A stretch of 64,000 nt of DNA from Amblyornis subalaris (taxonomy: Eukaryota > Chordata > Aves > Passeriformes > Ptilonorhynchidae), in contig JACAXG010000093.1 of NCBI GenBank assembly GCA_018881555.1, positions 1,855,549 to 1,919,548 of the forward strand, given 5' to 3'. This document shows, in pieces, positions 1-10,192 of the stretch. Within the stretch, counting starts at the first letter, position 1, and the number at the start of each line of letters is the position of its first letter. The position numbers and the translations under genes are program-made. The notes below the pieces were generated by a model. That model saw only the letters and a program-made list of their open reading frames with translations. It was not told the DNA's origin and made no database searches.

Positions 1-524
1 ATAAAATTATATTCCTGAGGAAAAAGGAACAAAACAACAACTCACACCGAAGTTTGGCTGAAACCAACAGAGGACTGGCAGTCTCTGCAAATTATCCGGG
101 TAAATTAGGAAGTATTCCATCGTACTCCCACACCTCCCCATTGGTGCAGCTCCTGTCGGATTATATATGGCTGAAAGCAAGATATCTATTTGGTCATGTT
201 CACTAAGTGCTGAGACCAAAAAGGGGCAAACTGAAAGGAAAAATAAGAGATGCCTCAAGGGATTTGACCTTAAGTGCCCCGGCCCAGAAGCCTGCTGTGT
301 TAGGAGATGGTCCAAGTCAAGAAATGCAGAACAGGGGCAAGAAAAGTGGTTGTGTGCCACGAAAAGCACAGGCAGGACAGAGCCAAGGATGCCTTCAAAA
401 GAGGGTGCCCTAACTTGGGGTCTCCAGGCAGTCACAAATAATAAAACAACCACTGCTCTCTACCAGTCACAATGGCGAAGAAAACAAATGTAACCAACTG
501 GTGATTTTTCACAAGAGCATTTTG
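1..524. other. unique non-coding sequence
   Basis: Mixed-composition DNA with no repeat I recognise. Open frames exist on both strands (up to 148 aa on the minus strand at 7-453), but they overlap one another, resemble no protein family, and their composition is not protein-like, so none is called as a gene. Confidence 0.5.
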
Positions 525-785
525 TGACAGGACAGGGGGGAGTGGCTTCAGACTGAAAGAGAATAGGTTTAGATGGGATATTAGGGAAANATCCTTCCCT
601 GTGAGGGTGCTGAGGCCCTGNCACAGGTTGCCCAGAGAAGCTGTGGCTGCCCCATCCCTGGAAGTGTCCAAGGCCAGGTTGGANNGGGCTTGGAGCACCC
701 TGGGATAGTGGAAGGTGTCCCTGCCCATGGCAGGGGGTGGAACAAGATGAGCTTTGAGATCCTTTCCAACCCAAACCATTCCATT
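525..785 (+). mobile_element. CR1 LINE, 5'-truncated 3' end
   Basis: Holds the usual order of CR1 3'-end blocks: a gatgggatattagg block near 573, the ttgcccagagaagctgtgg block near 627, the ccatccctggaagtgtccaa block near 650, the cttggagcaccctgggatag block near 690, and the ttccaacccaaaccattcc terminus. It is an ordinary dead copy with no open reverse-transcriptase frame. Ambiguous bases at 590, 622 and 684-685 fall inside the element; the last pair sits at a position that is also N in four other copies of this window. Confidence 0.93.
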
Positions 786-1079
786 TCTGCCTGCCTGTGT
801 TTGCCTGAAATGACACAGAGTGACAGGCTGGGTGCTGGCTCAGGGAGCACACTTCAAATTTCTGACTGGCACCTACTTCTGGCTCATCGAAGCACAGAAG
901 AGAAGGAAGAAATCCCATAATGTGGAAACCTAAAGCTGAATTTCCCAGAGCATAGAAATGAGGAAAACCACNCAGCCAAGAGGTGGAAGGTGCAGCNTTG
1001 GGAGGTCAGGTCTTNATGCANGGGATGCTCCCACAGTCACAGAGACTAAAGCTGAGGACATATCAGGATATCTCTGTCT
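786..1079. other. unique non-coding spacer between CR1 copies
   Basis: Short spacer without recognised features. It has four isolated N bases between 972 and 1021, a locally high density for this window. Confidence 0.45.
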
Positions 1080-1212
1080 GTATGGATATTCAAATTCCAC
1101 CTGGACACAATCCTGAATAACCTGCTCTGGGATGTCCCTGCTGGAGCAGGGAGTTTGGATTACATGACCTCCAGTGGTTGCTTCCAGCCTGATCCTTTCT
1201 CTGATTAGTTCA
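1080..1212 (+). mobile_element. CR1 LINE fragment, older and more diverged type
   Basis: Matches the CR1 3' pattern at the level of blocks: a tattcaaattccacctggac block, a gagcagggagtttgg block, then gacctccagtgg and ttccagcct. This follows the branch ending in 'gacctccagaggtcccttcc' rather than the passerine-looking type at 525. No clean 8-bp tail is left. Divergence suggests an old insertion. Confidence 0.75.
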
Positions 1213-2089
1213 GTGAAAATACTTCCCAAAATTATGAATATCTGAACACCAGGCATTCATCTCCTGAGGGACTCCATGCTTCCATANGGGAAGGTGACTG
1301 CACCCACAACTTCTGATGTATTTTTTTTTTTGCCATCATTCCCATAAAGCCCAGGANAGGTGCACATTCCAGGTTCACCCCTGGCTGCTGCAGGACACTT
1401 GCTGCTCTGTGAGTCTCTCCAGCCCAGCTGAGCCCTCTTTCACTTGGATAATTAATTTGAAATTAAATATTAAATATTAATAAATATAGCTCAGGTAATA
1501 AATTGCATATACTAATTTAATTAAAAATAGATTATAGCATATTTTACAAATGGGACATTTTTGTAAGGAAATATAATGGACTTGTTATGTTTCTACTTTA
1601 TCCTAAGAAGGAGCAAGCTTCTTGTGCATTTAGTCCTTATTGTGTCTCATTAAATTTTTAAAAACAGCTATTTTAATTGTCAAGTATTTGACAGACTGCT
1701 CGAAAAACCTGACACTTAAGTTTCAATTTTACAAAATGCATATTTAATGAAGACTTTTGCATCCTACTTTATTATCTATAATCATCTTGAAGGAAAATAA
1801 AAAAGGGGGAAAAAAGAGGAGGAAAACTCAAATATAACAAAAGTTTCATACCTGGGCAAAGAATTTAGTTAAATTGAGTGGTTTGCTTGAAATATCCCGG
1901 ACAGGATCCGGGCTTTGCTGTTCCAAGCACTGAGTCTGATCAGCAAAGGCCACAATTAGTCCTTAAATTTGTGAGACTTCAGTGAGACCTTCCCACAGTG
2001 GGGTTGGCGGGTGCTGATCCTGAAAAAGTTCGAGTCAAGGAATGGTGTGAGCAAAGGAAGAGCCAAGGGATGCGATTTTCTCAGCAGGA
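1213..2089. other. AT-rich unique sequence, possible regulatory DNA
   Basis: A strongly AT-rich stretch (about 1440-1900) with many TTAAT and AATTAA words around 1448-1535, a short ATTAAATATTAA iteration near 1463-1487, and a purine tract at 1795-1828. No repeat family or coding frame is recognised. It could be a homeodomain-type regulatory element or simply AT-rich neutral DNA; sequence alone does not decide. Confidence 0.3.
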
Positions 2090-2232
2090 CTGAGAGTTGT
2101 GGCNCTTCCCTCTCTGGGGACATCNCAAACCCACCCGGGCACGTTCCTGTGTGCCCTGCTCTGGATGGCCCTGCCCGGGCAGGGGTTGGGCTGGGGCTCC
2201 AGAGGTCTCTTCCAACCCTAACAATCCTGTGG
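2090..2232 (+). mobile_element. CR1 LINE fragment (third subtype)
   Basis: The block order ttccctctctggggacatc, aaacccacc, acgttcctgtgt, ccctgctctgga, gggcaggggttgg, ctccagaggtctcttccaac follows the CR1 branch with a 'cctgtgtgacctgctct' core. It is a different subfamily from the copies at 525 and 1080, so three CR1 lineages lie within 1.7 kb. N bases at 2104 and 2125. Confidence 0.85.
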
Positions 2233-2429
2233 GAATCACGGGGAACACCACCTGAACACCTTGTCCTCGCCAGGAGCCGTGTTTGGGACGGAANGGGTGC
2301 AAAAAGGATGATTTCTACACCGTTCCCATCACCCAGAGCTCCATGGCAGAGCGAAGCCACCTCCTTTCCGCTCCACCAGCGAGTTCCTCCTTTCCCGAGA
2401 GGGCACGGGAAAAACGCACAGGAATGTGG

Positions 2430-2850
2430 AGCGCGCTTTGGAGATAGGTTTAGTGTAAGAAGATGGTTTTCCACGGAGGAAAAGGGGCCATTCCCCCTTG
2501 CAGCAGCGATTCCCAGGCACCTGGGAGCGGCACCACCCGCGGCAGGAGGCGAGCGCGGGGAGCAGGAGGCGAGCGCAGGGAGCAGCCGGACCGGGCTGGG
2601 AGCGCACGGGAAGGGACAAAGCCAAGCAGCGCAACGACCTGACAACCACCGCCCCGCAAAACACGCCTGATTCATCCCGGGAGGGTGGAACCGGCCCCGT
2701 CCCGGGAACAGCCATCAGCGGGATGTGCACGGGGAGGCGGGGGCCCGCTCGGTGCTCCAGCCCTCCCGGCTCCGGTACTGCTCCCTGGCAGGGCTGGCCC
2801 CGGCACGGAGGGGTGCGCTGGCGGTGCTGCCGTGCTCAAAGTTCAGGCTT
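2430..2850. promoter_or_regulatory. CpG-rich patch, possible small CpG island
   Basis: Dense CpG and high GC compared with both flanks, including two adjacent 20-bp near-copies at 2541-2580 (ggcaggaggcgagcgcgggg type). Open frames of 219 aa (+) and 239 aa (-) cross this region on opposite strands. That is expected by chance where stop codons are rare, and neither looks like a protein. It could be an orphan or lncRNA promoter or a GC-rich local duplication. No TATA box or start site can be placed. Confidence 0.35.
2541..2580. repeat. 20-bp tandem duplication
   Basis: Two adjacent 20-bp units differing at two positions: unit one begins ggcaggaggc, unit two agcaggaggc. They lie inside the CpG-rich patch and probably arose by slippage. 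Confidence 0.8.
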
Positions 2851-5195
2851 TGGGTTCCGCTTCTTCATTTTCTTGGGCCTGTGCTGCTAGTTAACTGTTT
2901 CTGGGAAGGGCATCTGTGATCGGAAACTTCTGGATTGTTGAGAGTGACTACGGATGGCGAATGGGGGTTTCCCCACAGTACAAGGACATTTACTGACTTA
3001 ACTCCCTCTGGGAAACAGAGNTCTCTGCCTTCCTTAAGAGTAAAAAAACTACTCGTCTTTCTTTTATTCTTTTTCATAGGGAAGTGCCTCCACACGGGCA
3101 AGAGCCTCTCTGCTCCTTTTTCCCAGTTTATCCGACAGAATGGAGCTGAACCAGGCTAGGAGCAGCAGAGGGAAGCTGTGCAGAACTGCAGAGACAACAG
3201 TTTGGAGGGAAAGGGTTTGCACATCGCACCACCACCGAGGGAGATGCAATTGATTCCCTAACAAGTTAAATGGATTTTATGTACCTGTTTTCCACGTGTT
3301 AAATACCTGCCAACCCACGAGGACACTTCTCCTTCAGGGAGGGAGAGTCACGCCCTAAAGGAAGGCACAAAACACACCTACAAATATTTTATAATGTTTT
3401 AATGTGAAATACATGTTGCTCCGAGTTAACCACAGGCCACTGATGTCAGCAGAGGACCTGTTGCCCTTCTTGGCTGTCTCTCTGATGGCATGGCCCCGTC
3501 CCCTTGTTCCTCCTTTCCCTCCTTTCATCCCTCTTTCCTGCATTACCTGTGCCCTGCAGCACTGAGGGCTGTCCTCCTGACACGTGGCCGGGGTTTGAAC
3601 TTCAGAGATCGAAAGCAGGTCAGAGATTTCTACTTAAATTGAAAGTTCAGCGGAGAAGATGCCACCTCACGCCGTGGCGACAAAAAACCTCACTACTCCG
3701 TACCAAGATAATCCTGGTAAAATGCCAAGCTTTATAAAGACTTTGTAACAGAACCTCCTGTCCAGTTTGAAACCTGGGAAGTTCTCCCACCACTTGCATT
3801 TGCTGGAGGTTCAGGTTGCCAGTGTTGAGGACTCCCTCTCACTGCTGAAGTGTTTTACAGCCCATCTGCAGCAGAGGTGGGCGTGTTCCGAAGGCAAATC
3901 CCAGAAATGGAGAGAGGGATTTATGAGAGTGTCACAGAGCCACTGGNAAGGCTGGGGATTGCATCTCAGCCCCTCGTTTCCAAGGCAAGCAGTTGTGCCC
4001 AGAGCACCAAACACACCCTTGTAAGGCACAAAAGAAAATAAGTTTACTGATAAATTCCCACTGATGTAATTACACTCTAATCCAGGCTCTGGTGGAAGCA
4101 GCTCCTTCCAGGGCACAATCCACAGCAGCAAAGAAGGGAATGAGAAAGGAAAGGACCTCTGTCCTGACCTCTGTCTCCCCCTCACCATGAGGTACTCTGT
4201 GAAGGAGCACCACCAGGTCTCTTCTCCCACATCCCAGGCACTACACTGACACCCTCACAGTCNACTTCCATTATTCTGGAAAAAGATTTAATTTTAGTCT
4301 TATTGACAGACTTTTCCGACTACATTTGCATCGTGTTTGTCCTTGCTCTGAATTTCCAACCAAAACGAGAGGCAGAGATGCCCCTGTNTGAAACAGAGTC
4401 CACAGACACCCCAGGAAGCCAAGGAGAGAAAAGACCCCAAACCTATTCAAAACTCCTTCCTTTTCCTAAGAATCACCACTTCCCAGAGAGCCNTTCATAC
4501 CTGTAAACATTTGCACCTCGTAACCAAACCCCTCAAAAACCAATTCCCCACTCTCTGCGTTTGATTTGTACCTCTAACCACGCTTTTTGCCCGAGCCCTG
4601 GTCACATGCCAGCACCCATCTGTGTAAATACACAATTTTTCTAGCTGAATTGCACATCCACAGCCACGACTCAACCATAGAAAGATCATGTAAATAATGG
4701 AAGCTGACAGCATAAGTAATTTTTTTCATGTATCAGACGCCATGGTTGACTGCTGAACTGTGAGATCTGCTGTTTTTAGACTGTGCTAAGTTCTCCCCTT
4801 TCACCCCTGAAGATTCGAGACCAAAGGCTGAATCTTGAATCACATGCCTCAAGTGTTTTTCTTATCACACAGCTCAGTCAACACTTGTTCACATCCTGCG
4901 ACCTTTTCCTGCAGCGAGCTGCATCCCTCTCCTGCCTTTCCAGGCCACTTGTCCAAACGGTCACTGGTGTAACTGGGGACACAGGGAGTGACCACCACAA
5001 GCCACGTGGCCTCCCAGTGCCTTAATGGAGGGGGTGGTTAGGAAGTCACCAAGCCCTGAAAGAACNAGTGAAAGTGCTGTGGAGCTTTTAGTGTTTCCCC
5101 TTCCTGACGTTCCCGTTAAGTGAGGAAATCCATCCTGCAAATAGGAGAAATTAAAGATGGAGAGTCCAAACGCAGGGAGGAGCACGAGGCTTTTT

Positions 5196-5211
5196 AAAAA
5201 AAAAAAAAAAA
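5196..5211. repeat. poly-A tract (A16)
   Basis: Mononucleotide run following a short T stretch. No LINE or retrogene body lies upstream, so it is read as simple sequence rather than an insertion tail. Confidence 0.85.
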
Positions 5212-5430
5212 GAAAAGTGGCAGGTCTCTAACACAGTGGCCTGTGTAATTGGTTCTTTTGAAGTTTCTAATCACTTTNGGAAAGATCAAGTGGAAGTGAC
5301 AAGTGAGGCTATCGGAACAGTGACTCCGTACAATGGTGGCACAGGGGACTCGAACCCGTTTGTGTGGTAATCGTTAATTGTTTGGGGGCTTCCTCTAAGC
5401 ACAAAACATATCTGAAGAGTTGCCATTAGG

Positions 5431-5458
5431 AAAAAAAAAAAAAAGGTAAAAAAAAATT
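5431..5458. repeat. interrupted poly-A tract
   Basis: A14 followed by GGT and A8. Simple low-complexity sequence at the left edge of the candidate element at 5480. Confidence 0.85.
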
Positions 5459-5479
5459 CCTCCCAGCATAAATTATGTG

Positions 5480-5740
5480 GTCAGTGTTTCAGATCTCATA
5501 CAAATCATTTGCCTGTGAAAATGTTATCAAAATATGAGCTATCCCTTTCAAATATATTTTAAACAATGTTAATGTATTTTCACATGTCATCAGTTGACAG
5601 CTCCACCATCGTCGCTCGTCAGCCACCAGGGAAATTTGCATGCATTTGAATTCACCCTGCCAAGCACAGGCAGCCCAGACTGACAGCCCATTTAACTGGG
5701 TGATAAGTTAATCTGTACAACATTTGATAGATTTCTGTCT
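5480..5740. promoter_or_regulatory. candidate conserved enhancer with POU octamer and TALE sites
   Basis: A repeat-free stretch with a perfect octamer ATTTGCAT at 5634-5641, running into a second octamer-like word (GCATTTGAAT), and two TGACAG words (TALE homeodomain type) at 5595-5600 and 5681-5686. CpGs persist near 5610-5620 in an otherwise AT-rich context. These traits are common in deeply conserved developmental enhancers. Conservation is not tested, so this is inference from motif content. Confidence 0.32.
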
Positions 5741-6654
5741 TTTACCTAAGCCAGAGTTGGTGGAAATGATTCAGCGACAGGATTTGCAAACNGGTCGTGT
5801 CTGTGCTCAGGCTCGGTGGGAGGTGGTGTGTCTCTTCGTGGATAATGCTGATCTCCACCTGAGCTGGCCACAGCCAGCTGAACCAAACACCATCCCAAAC
5901 CCACCAGGAATCACGGGTTCCAGTCTTTTCCTTNCACCAATTCAACTCTTCTGCTGAAACTCAAGTTGATGATGGACCTGGAGACGGTTTTACAAGCATG
6001 GCCAATGATCTCAACCTACCACCTGCCTGCTCCTGAGGATTTCCCAGTTCCCTCAAACAGCACGGCACATCCATGGGTTTAGGTTAGGCCCTGGGTCAGG
6101 TTCACCCTGTCCCGAGGCTCAACACAACACGTGGTGGCCATTGCATGCCACAGAAGACAANATTTACAGGAGCTTAACCACAGACCCCACCCAAAACGCT
6201 CACCCCTCGGATGCTCCCAGTCATCGTTAAACGAGGCACCANGAGGTTTTAGACGCATCCCTCGCATCGCCAGAATTTTTCATTAAAAAATCCCCTACGT
6301 CCAGCAACACCTTCTGCCTCCTCGCAGAAACTCTGATTACAGCCAAATCAGTGAAATTCATTTGCAAGACCACCCAAACAGGGGGCTCCAGGCTTCTGCT
6401 GGGGTCGTGTGTTTAACCACAACAAAACGCAGAGGNCATTTTGATGTTTGGAAATGCCCAGAAGGAGATTTCTATTTACTTTCTCTCTCACAGTACATTA
6501 CCAAAGCCAGAAGCCTCAGTANTCAGCAAGCCATTATTTATTTATTCAAAACATCTTTCATTTCCTGAGATGCAGCGTGTTATTTACAGGGCACACACTG
6601 TGTTGTTACATGAAGTAAATTTCAACGGGCAGATTAAACTCGGGATACTTCACC
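5741..6654. other. unique non-coding sequence
   Basis: Mixed composition, no repeat or gene recognised. Isolated N bases at 5792, 5934, 6161, 6242, 6436 and 6523. Confidence 0.45.
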
Positions 6655-7120
6655 CATAATGATATATCCTGATAATGGCCATTCTCAAAGAGTTGCTAAA
6701 ATGTAAGTAAATATCTCACTGGTTTCAGGAGGAAATGCTCTGAAAGGGCAGGCAGGGCGACGGAGCTGCTGCCATAGGCAGGCGAGTTTGATGAATTAAA
6801 TTTAATGGATAGANCCTTTATTCCAAAGTTGATGGAGAGCTAGAGAAAGCTTCGGAAACAGAAGAGATAAATCTGTGCTGAGCCCTTTGTTCAGATGCAA
6901 TTTCAAATAAAAGTAGCCCATTTGCAGCTTTTGGAAAGGAGCGTTTCCTCATCAAGGCAGAGGCACGGCCCTGAAATATTAATTAAATAAAACTGAAGTC
7001 TACATAAACCTTGAAAGCAGATGCCAAAAACCTGAATATATTGAACCAGCCTAAAGGTCGGTTTAAATGGGAATACCCGTGGGCAAGTTCCAGTGGGGAA
7101 ATGTAGGTCAGGATCCTACT
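6655..7120. promoter_or_regulatory. candidate conserved non-coding element
   Basis: Repeat-free, moderately AT-rich sequence with homeodomain-like words (GAATTAAATTTAATGG near 6793, ATTAATTAAATAA near 6978) and GATAA-type words (6673, 6867), together with a GC-richer core near 6750-6785. The texture resembles vertebrate conserved non-coding elements. No conservation data are available here and the boundaries are approximate. Confidence 0.28.
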
Positions 7121-10030
7121 TCTCAAAATGCATCACCTATAATACTCCCTATCTAATGTACAGAATATCAGTTTCAGAGATGATGAGATTTTATGCATCT
7201 TTTACGTCTAGAAAACCTTGATGTGAGCAACCAAACTTCATCCCCTCCTCAGGATAGTTACAAATGCTTCCTGATCTTCATAAGTGATATAAAGGCTGAT
7301 AAAACACCTCTTCTAACTCTAATAATTGCCTGAAAAATTAGCAGATTCACCAGTTTATCCAGGACAAATACATTGAACTGTCACAGTCCTCCTCAAAAAT
7401 CACATTTCCCTCTGTGTTTGTGATGCACACCTGTAGCTGCTCACTGAGCAGAAAGCAGACATGGGGAGGGCACGGGAACAACAGAGCACAACAGCAAAAC
7501 AGCCTTAATTTCTCCTCGAAACAGAGGCAGGAATTCTACTTTTACCTCTGAAGGTTCCTACAAATACACAAGACCTCCTACAAAGGGACTCAGCTGCTGC
7601 TTTCCAAAAAATAATTTAACACGGNATAAATAGCCATGATGTCAGGGGCGTGAAAAGCCGAGAGGGGGGTTAATAGGAAGAGAGGAGGGGGTGTGATGGC
7701 TAATGAGGTTCCTACAGGGGAGGGAACGGGAGCAGGGATGGGGACAAAGGGGTTGNGCCCGGAGCAGCGCTGGGGAGCGAGGCAGAGGCACAGCCCAGCC
7801 CAGGGCCATGGGGAGGGAGGTGCTGCCCCTGATGCTCAGAGGCTTTTCAGGGCTTGGAATTCCCTGGGATGTTCCACTACCGTGGCTTTGTCCTGGGAAA
7901 GCTCTTGGCACGGGATGCCCATGGCACTGAGGGCACGGGCAGCAGCAGGACCAGCGCTGGAGCTGCTGCCCCGTCCCTCCCACNGCCACTCCAGACCCCG
8001 GAGCCAGGGAGCCCCTGGAGCAGCTGCCACTCACCTTTTATCCCTCACTGTGAACAGCACCGAGGGACCCACGGAAATCACAGCCCCTCAAAGGANCCCA
8101 CAGAATGTTTGATTCAACGTGGGGTTTAGCTACTCTCAACTGCAAATCAAANACTAGGATTTTTGCTAAAATTAGCAAATTCCTTTACTTTATTTTAACT
8201 TATTTCACCCCTCACTTCTTTAAGATAACAATGAATTTATCAGCTTTTTGCTCCCACGGTGCACTGGAGACCGCATGGGCACGGTCNGTGTTTTCTGCAC
8301 CCAGTGTTCCATCTTGAGGCACAGATTTGCCNCTTCTGCAGCCAAAATTGCAGCATTAAACGCTATAATTGTAATCTCCTGGCCACAAGACCAGATTTTC
8401 CCCTTCTGCCTTGACCGGGGGTCAACACTGATGTGCAACTCTTCATCCAAAGTGTTTGGCAGCAACTACTGTGGGCAAAAAAAAAATCATTCCACTCTGC
8501 AGGATTTTCAGCCAGGACAGAAGAAAAAAAAAAAAANGGGGAAAAAAAAAGTATGCCAATTTGTGTAAAAAAATATGAAGGCTGTTTTTAGATAATTAAG
8601 GCTTCACTCCTCTCAGTTCTTTGAAAGAAAGCAAACTAGTTTCCAAATAATTTCTTATTTCTTCAAGGCTGTTAAAAACACACACAGTGCAAACCTAACA
8701 CATGTGTATNCATACAGTGTGTATTTAGAATATTTTTCAAGTTAATATCTTGAAATTCAAAGGGAAAGGAAAGAGAGGGAGAGAGAGAATCATGAAACCT
8801 CTCTTTCCCACCAAAACTCTGTAAACCAAGCAGCTTCCTTGAAAGCCAGGGAATGTGTGCCGTGTGCTCCCGCATGGATACCCAGGGCTGGCTCCCCCCT
8901 GCGTGGTAACCACGTGCAAGCACTCAGGGTCCCTCTCCCATATGGCACAGCAGCCCCAGCCAGCTCAGGTAGCAGAAGGCACTCCAAGAATCCAGCCTGA
9001 CTTTCCAGCACATGGAGCACGGAAGGGTCNGGCTGTGCCTCATCTGTGCCCACACACAACCAGAAGCACTGGCATCTGCAATCCAGAGCGTCATTTGGCA
9101 CAGTGCAAAATTTTAAAGTAATTTTCAGGTTTTTTGTGTTGGTTTTTTTTTGTTGTTTTCCATCCCCCCCCTCCAGTGCCACATGGTGATTTTTGTCCTT
9201 CGGAGAGCCAAAGGCAAACACAGGCATGCTCAACACACATTGTGGAAGGCAGAGGTTTCCTAGCAACAATGAATGGAGCCCAAGTTTCCTCCCCAGTCCC
9301 TTCTGTGGCATTAGAGCAATTTGTAACACACAGGGAAGGGGGAAAGAAGGATCTGAGGACCCTGGCTATGCAGCCTCACCCAAACAAGCAAATCAGTTTG
9401 TCAAGTTTGGTTGGCACCACGATTACCAAGTGCTTTTAGGTGTAAGGTACAGCCAGAAAGAAATTCTGGAGTCCATTCCCATCCTCTGTCCCAGCACCAN
9501 GTGCTGCCCCACTTGCTCCCCCCAGGATTCTGTCCACAGCAAGGAGAGCAGGCACTGCCTCTGCTGCTCTGCTCTGCTCCTCACATCACCNTAAAAGCCC
9601 CTGCTTTAACCACATTAAGCTTCAGGCAAACACCATTCATCCAAGCTCCAAGCCTGGCAGGATATTTGGGATGTGCTGGCAGTGAAATGTGTGCTCCACA
9701 CCCAACTGCAACCGTGTTGTTCCCCACAGACCCCACACGTGCCAAATGGGAAGGTGCTGGAAACAAGAGAAAACAACATTAGAGCAGGAGAGCACAGAGG
9801 AAAACACAGAGGAAAACCAGCACTAACTCCTGGGGGCTTCCTGCCAGCAGCCACTCCATGGGGATGGATTCTCCTCATTCCCTTTCNGCACAAACTCATC
9901 CACACTGCACAAAAACATGGCAAATCACTGCTTTCCATGTCTGACGGCAAACATCACTTTATCATTCTTTTTTCCTTTATTTTTCCCATCACCTNATCAG
10001 AGTCTCCAGGAAAGGACCTCAAACAGAAAT
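7121..10030. other. unique non-coding sequence with a GC-rich segment
   Basis: Contains a GC-rich segment at about 7690-8000 in which open frames appear on both strands (up to 139 aa), a purine repeat with GAGAGAGA near 8773-8788, and A-rich low complexity at 8522-8550. A 179-aa minus-strand frame (8790-9329) has no recognisable domain and is treated as chance. Confidence 0.45.
8522..8550. repeat. A-rich low-complexity tract
   Basis: An A run of about 14, a short NGGGG interruption, then A9. Simple sequence, with no transposon body recognised upstream. Confidence 0.8.
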
Positions 10031-10192
10031 CAGAGAATCAAGGAACCATGGAATGGTTTGGATTGGAAGGNATTGTAAAGCCCATCCAGTCCCACCCCCT
10101 GCCACGAGCAGGGACTTACCTTCCACTATCCCAGCTTGCTCCAAGCCCCGTCCAACCTGGCCTTGGTTACACTTCCAGGGATGAGCCACAGG
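10031..10192 (-). mobile_element. CR1 LINE fragment, reverse orientation
   Basis: Read on the + strand it shows the reverse complement of the CR1 end: agaatcaaggaaccatgg, then gaatggtttggattggaagg, cccatccagtcccaccccctg, ccttccactatcccag, gctccaagccccgtccaacc, and acttccagggatg. One of only four minus-strand CR1 copies in the window. It breaks off within the grouping that normally continues as ggggcagccacag. Confidence 0.92.

Larger units (their letters stand above)
2851..5479. other. unique non-coding sequence
   Basis: No CR1 or other family recognised over 2.6 kb. A pyrimidine-rich tract ending in CATAG at 3055-3080 looks like a splice acceptor, but no recognisable exon follows. Poly-A runs at 5196-5211 and 5431-5444 mark low-complexity points. 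Open frames are all under 140 aa and not protein-like. Confidence 0.45.

Noticed and set aside
1956..2675. 239-aa minus-strand open frame, the longest in the window
   Set aside because: It overlaps a 219-aa frame on the other strand, crosses a CR1 fragment and a CpG-rich patch, contains N, and shows no domain or protein-like composition.
3055..3160. exon candidate after a TTTTTCATAG acceptor-like tract
   Set aside because: The following frame has no domain, no donor or partner exon is seen, and pyrimidine tracts ending in AG are common.
5334..5362. tRNA 3'-end-like sequence on the minus strand (GGGTTCGAGTCCCC then TGTGCCACCA), or a primer-binding-site-like word on the plus strand
   Set aside because: The T-stem would contain a mismatch, no matching acceptor 5' strand or anticodon arm is found about 60 bases upstream, and no LTR flanks it. 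A chance resemblance is more likely.
8790..9329. 179-aa minus-strand open frame
   Set aside because: No recognisable domain, unusual residue mix, and overlapping frames on both strands. Chance is the simpler reading.
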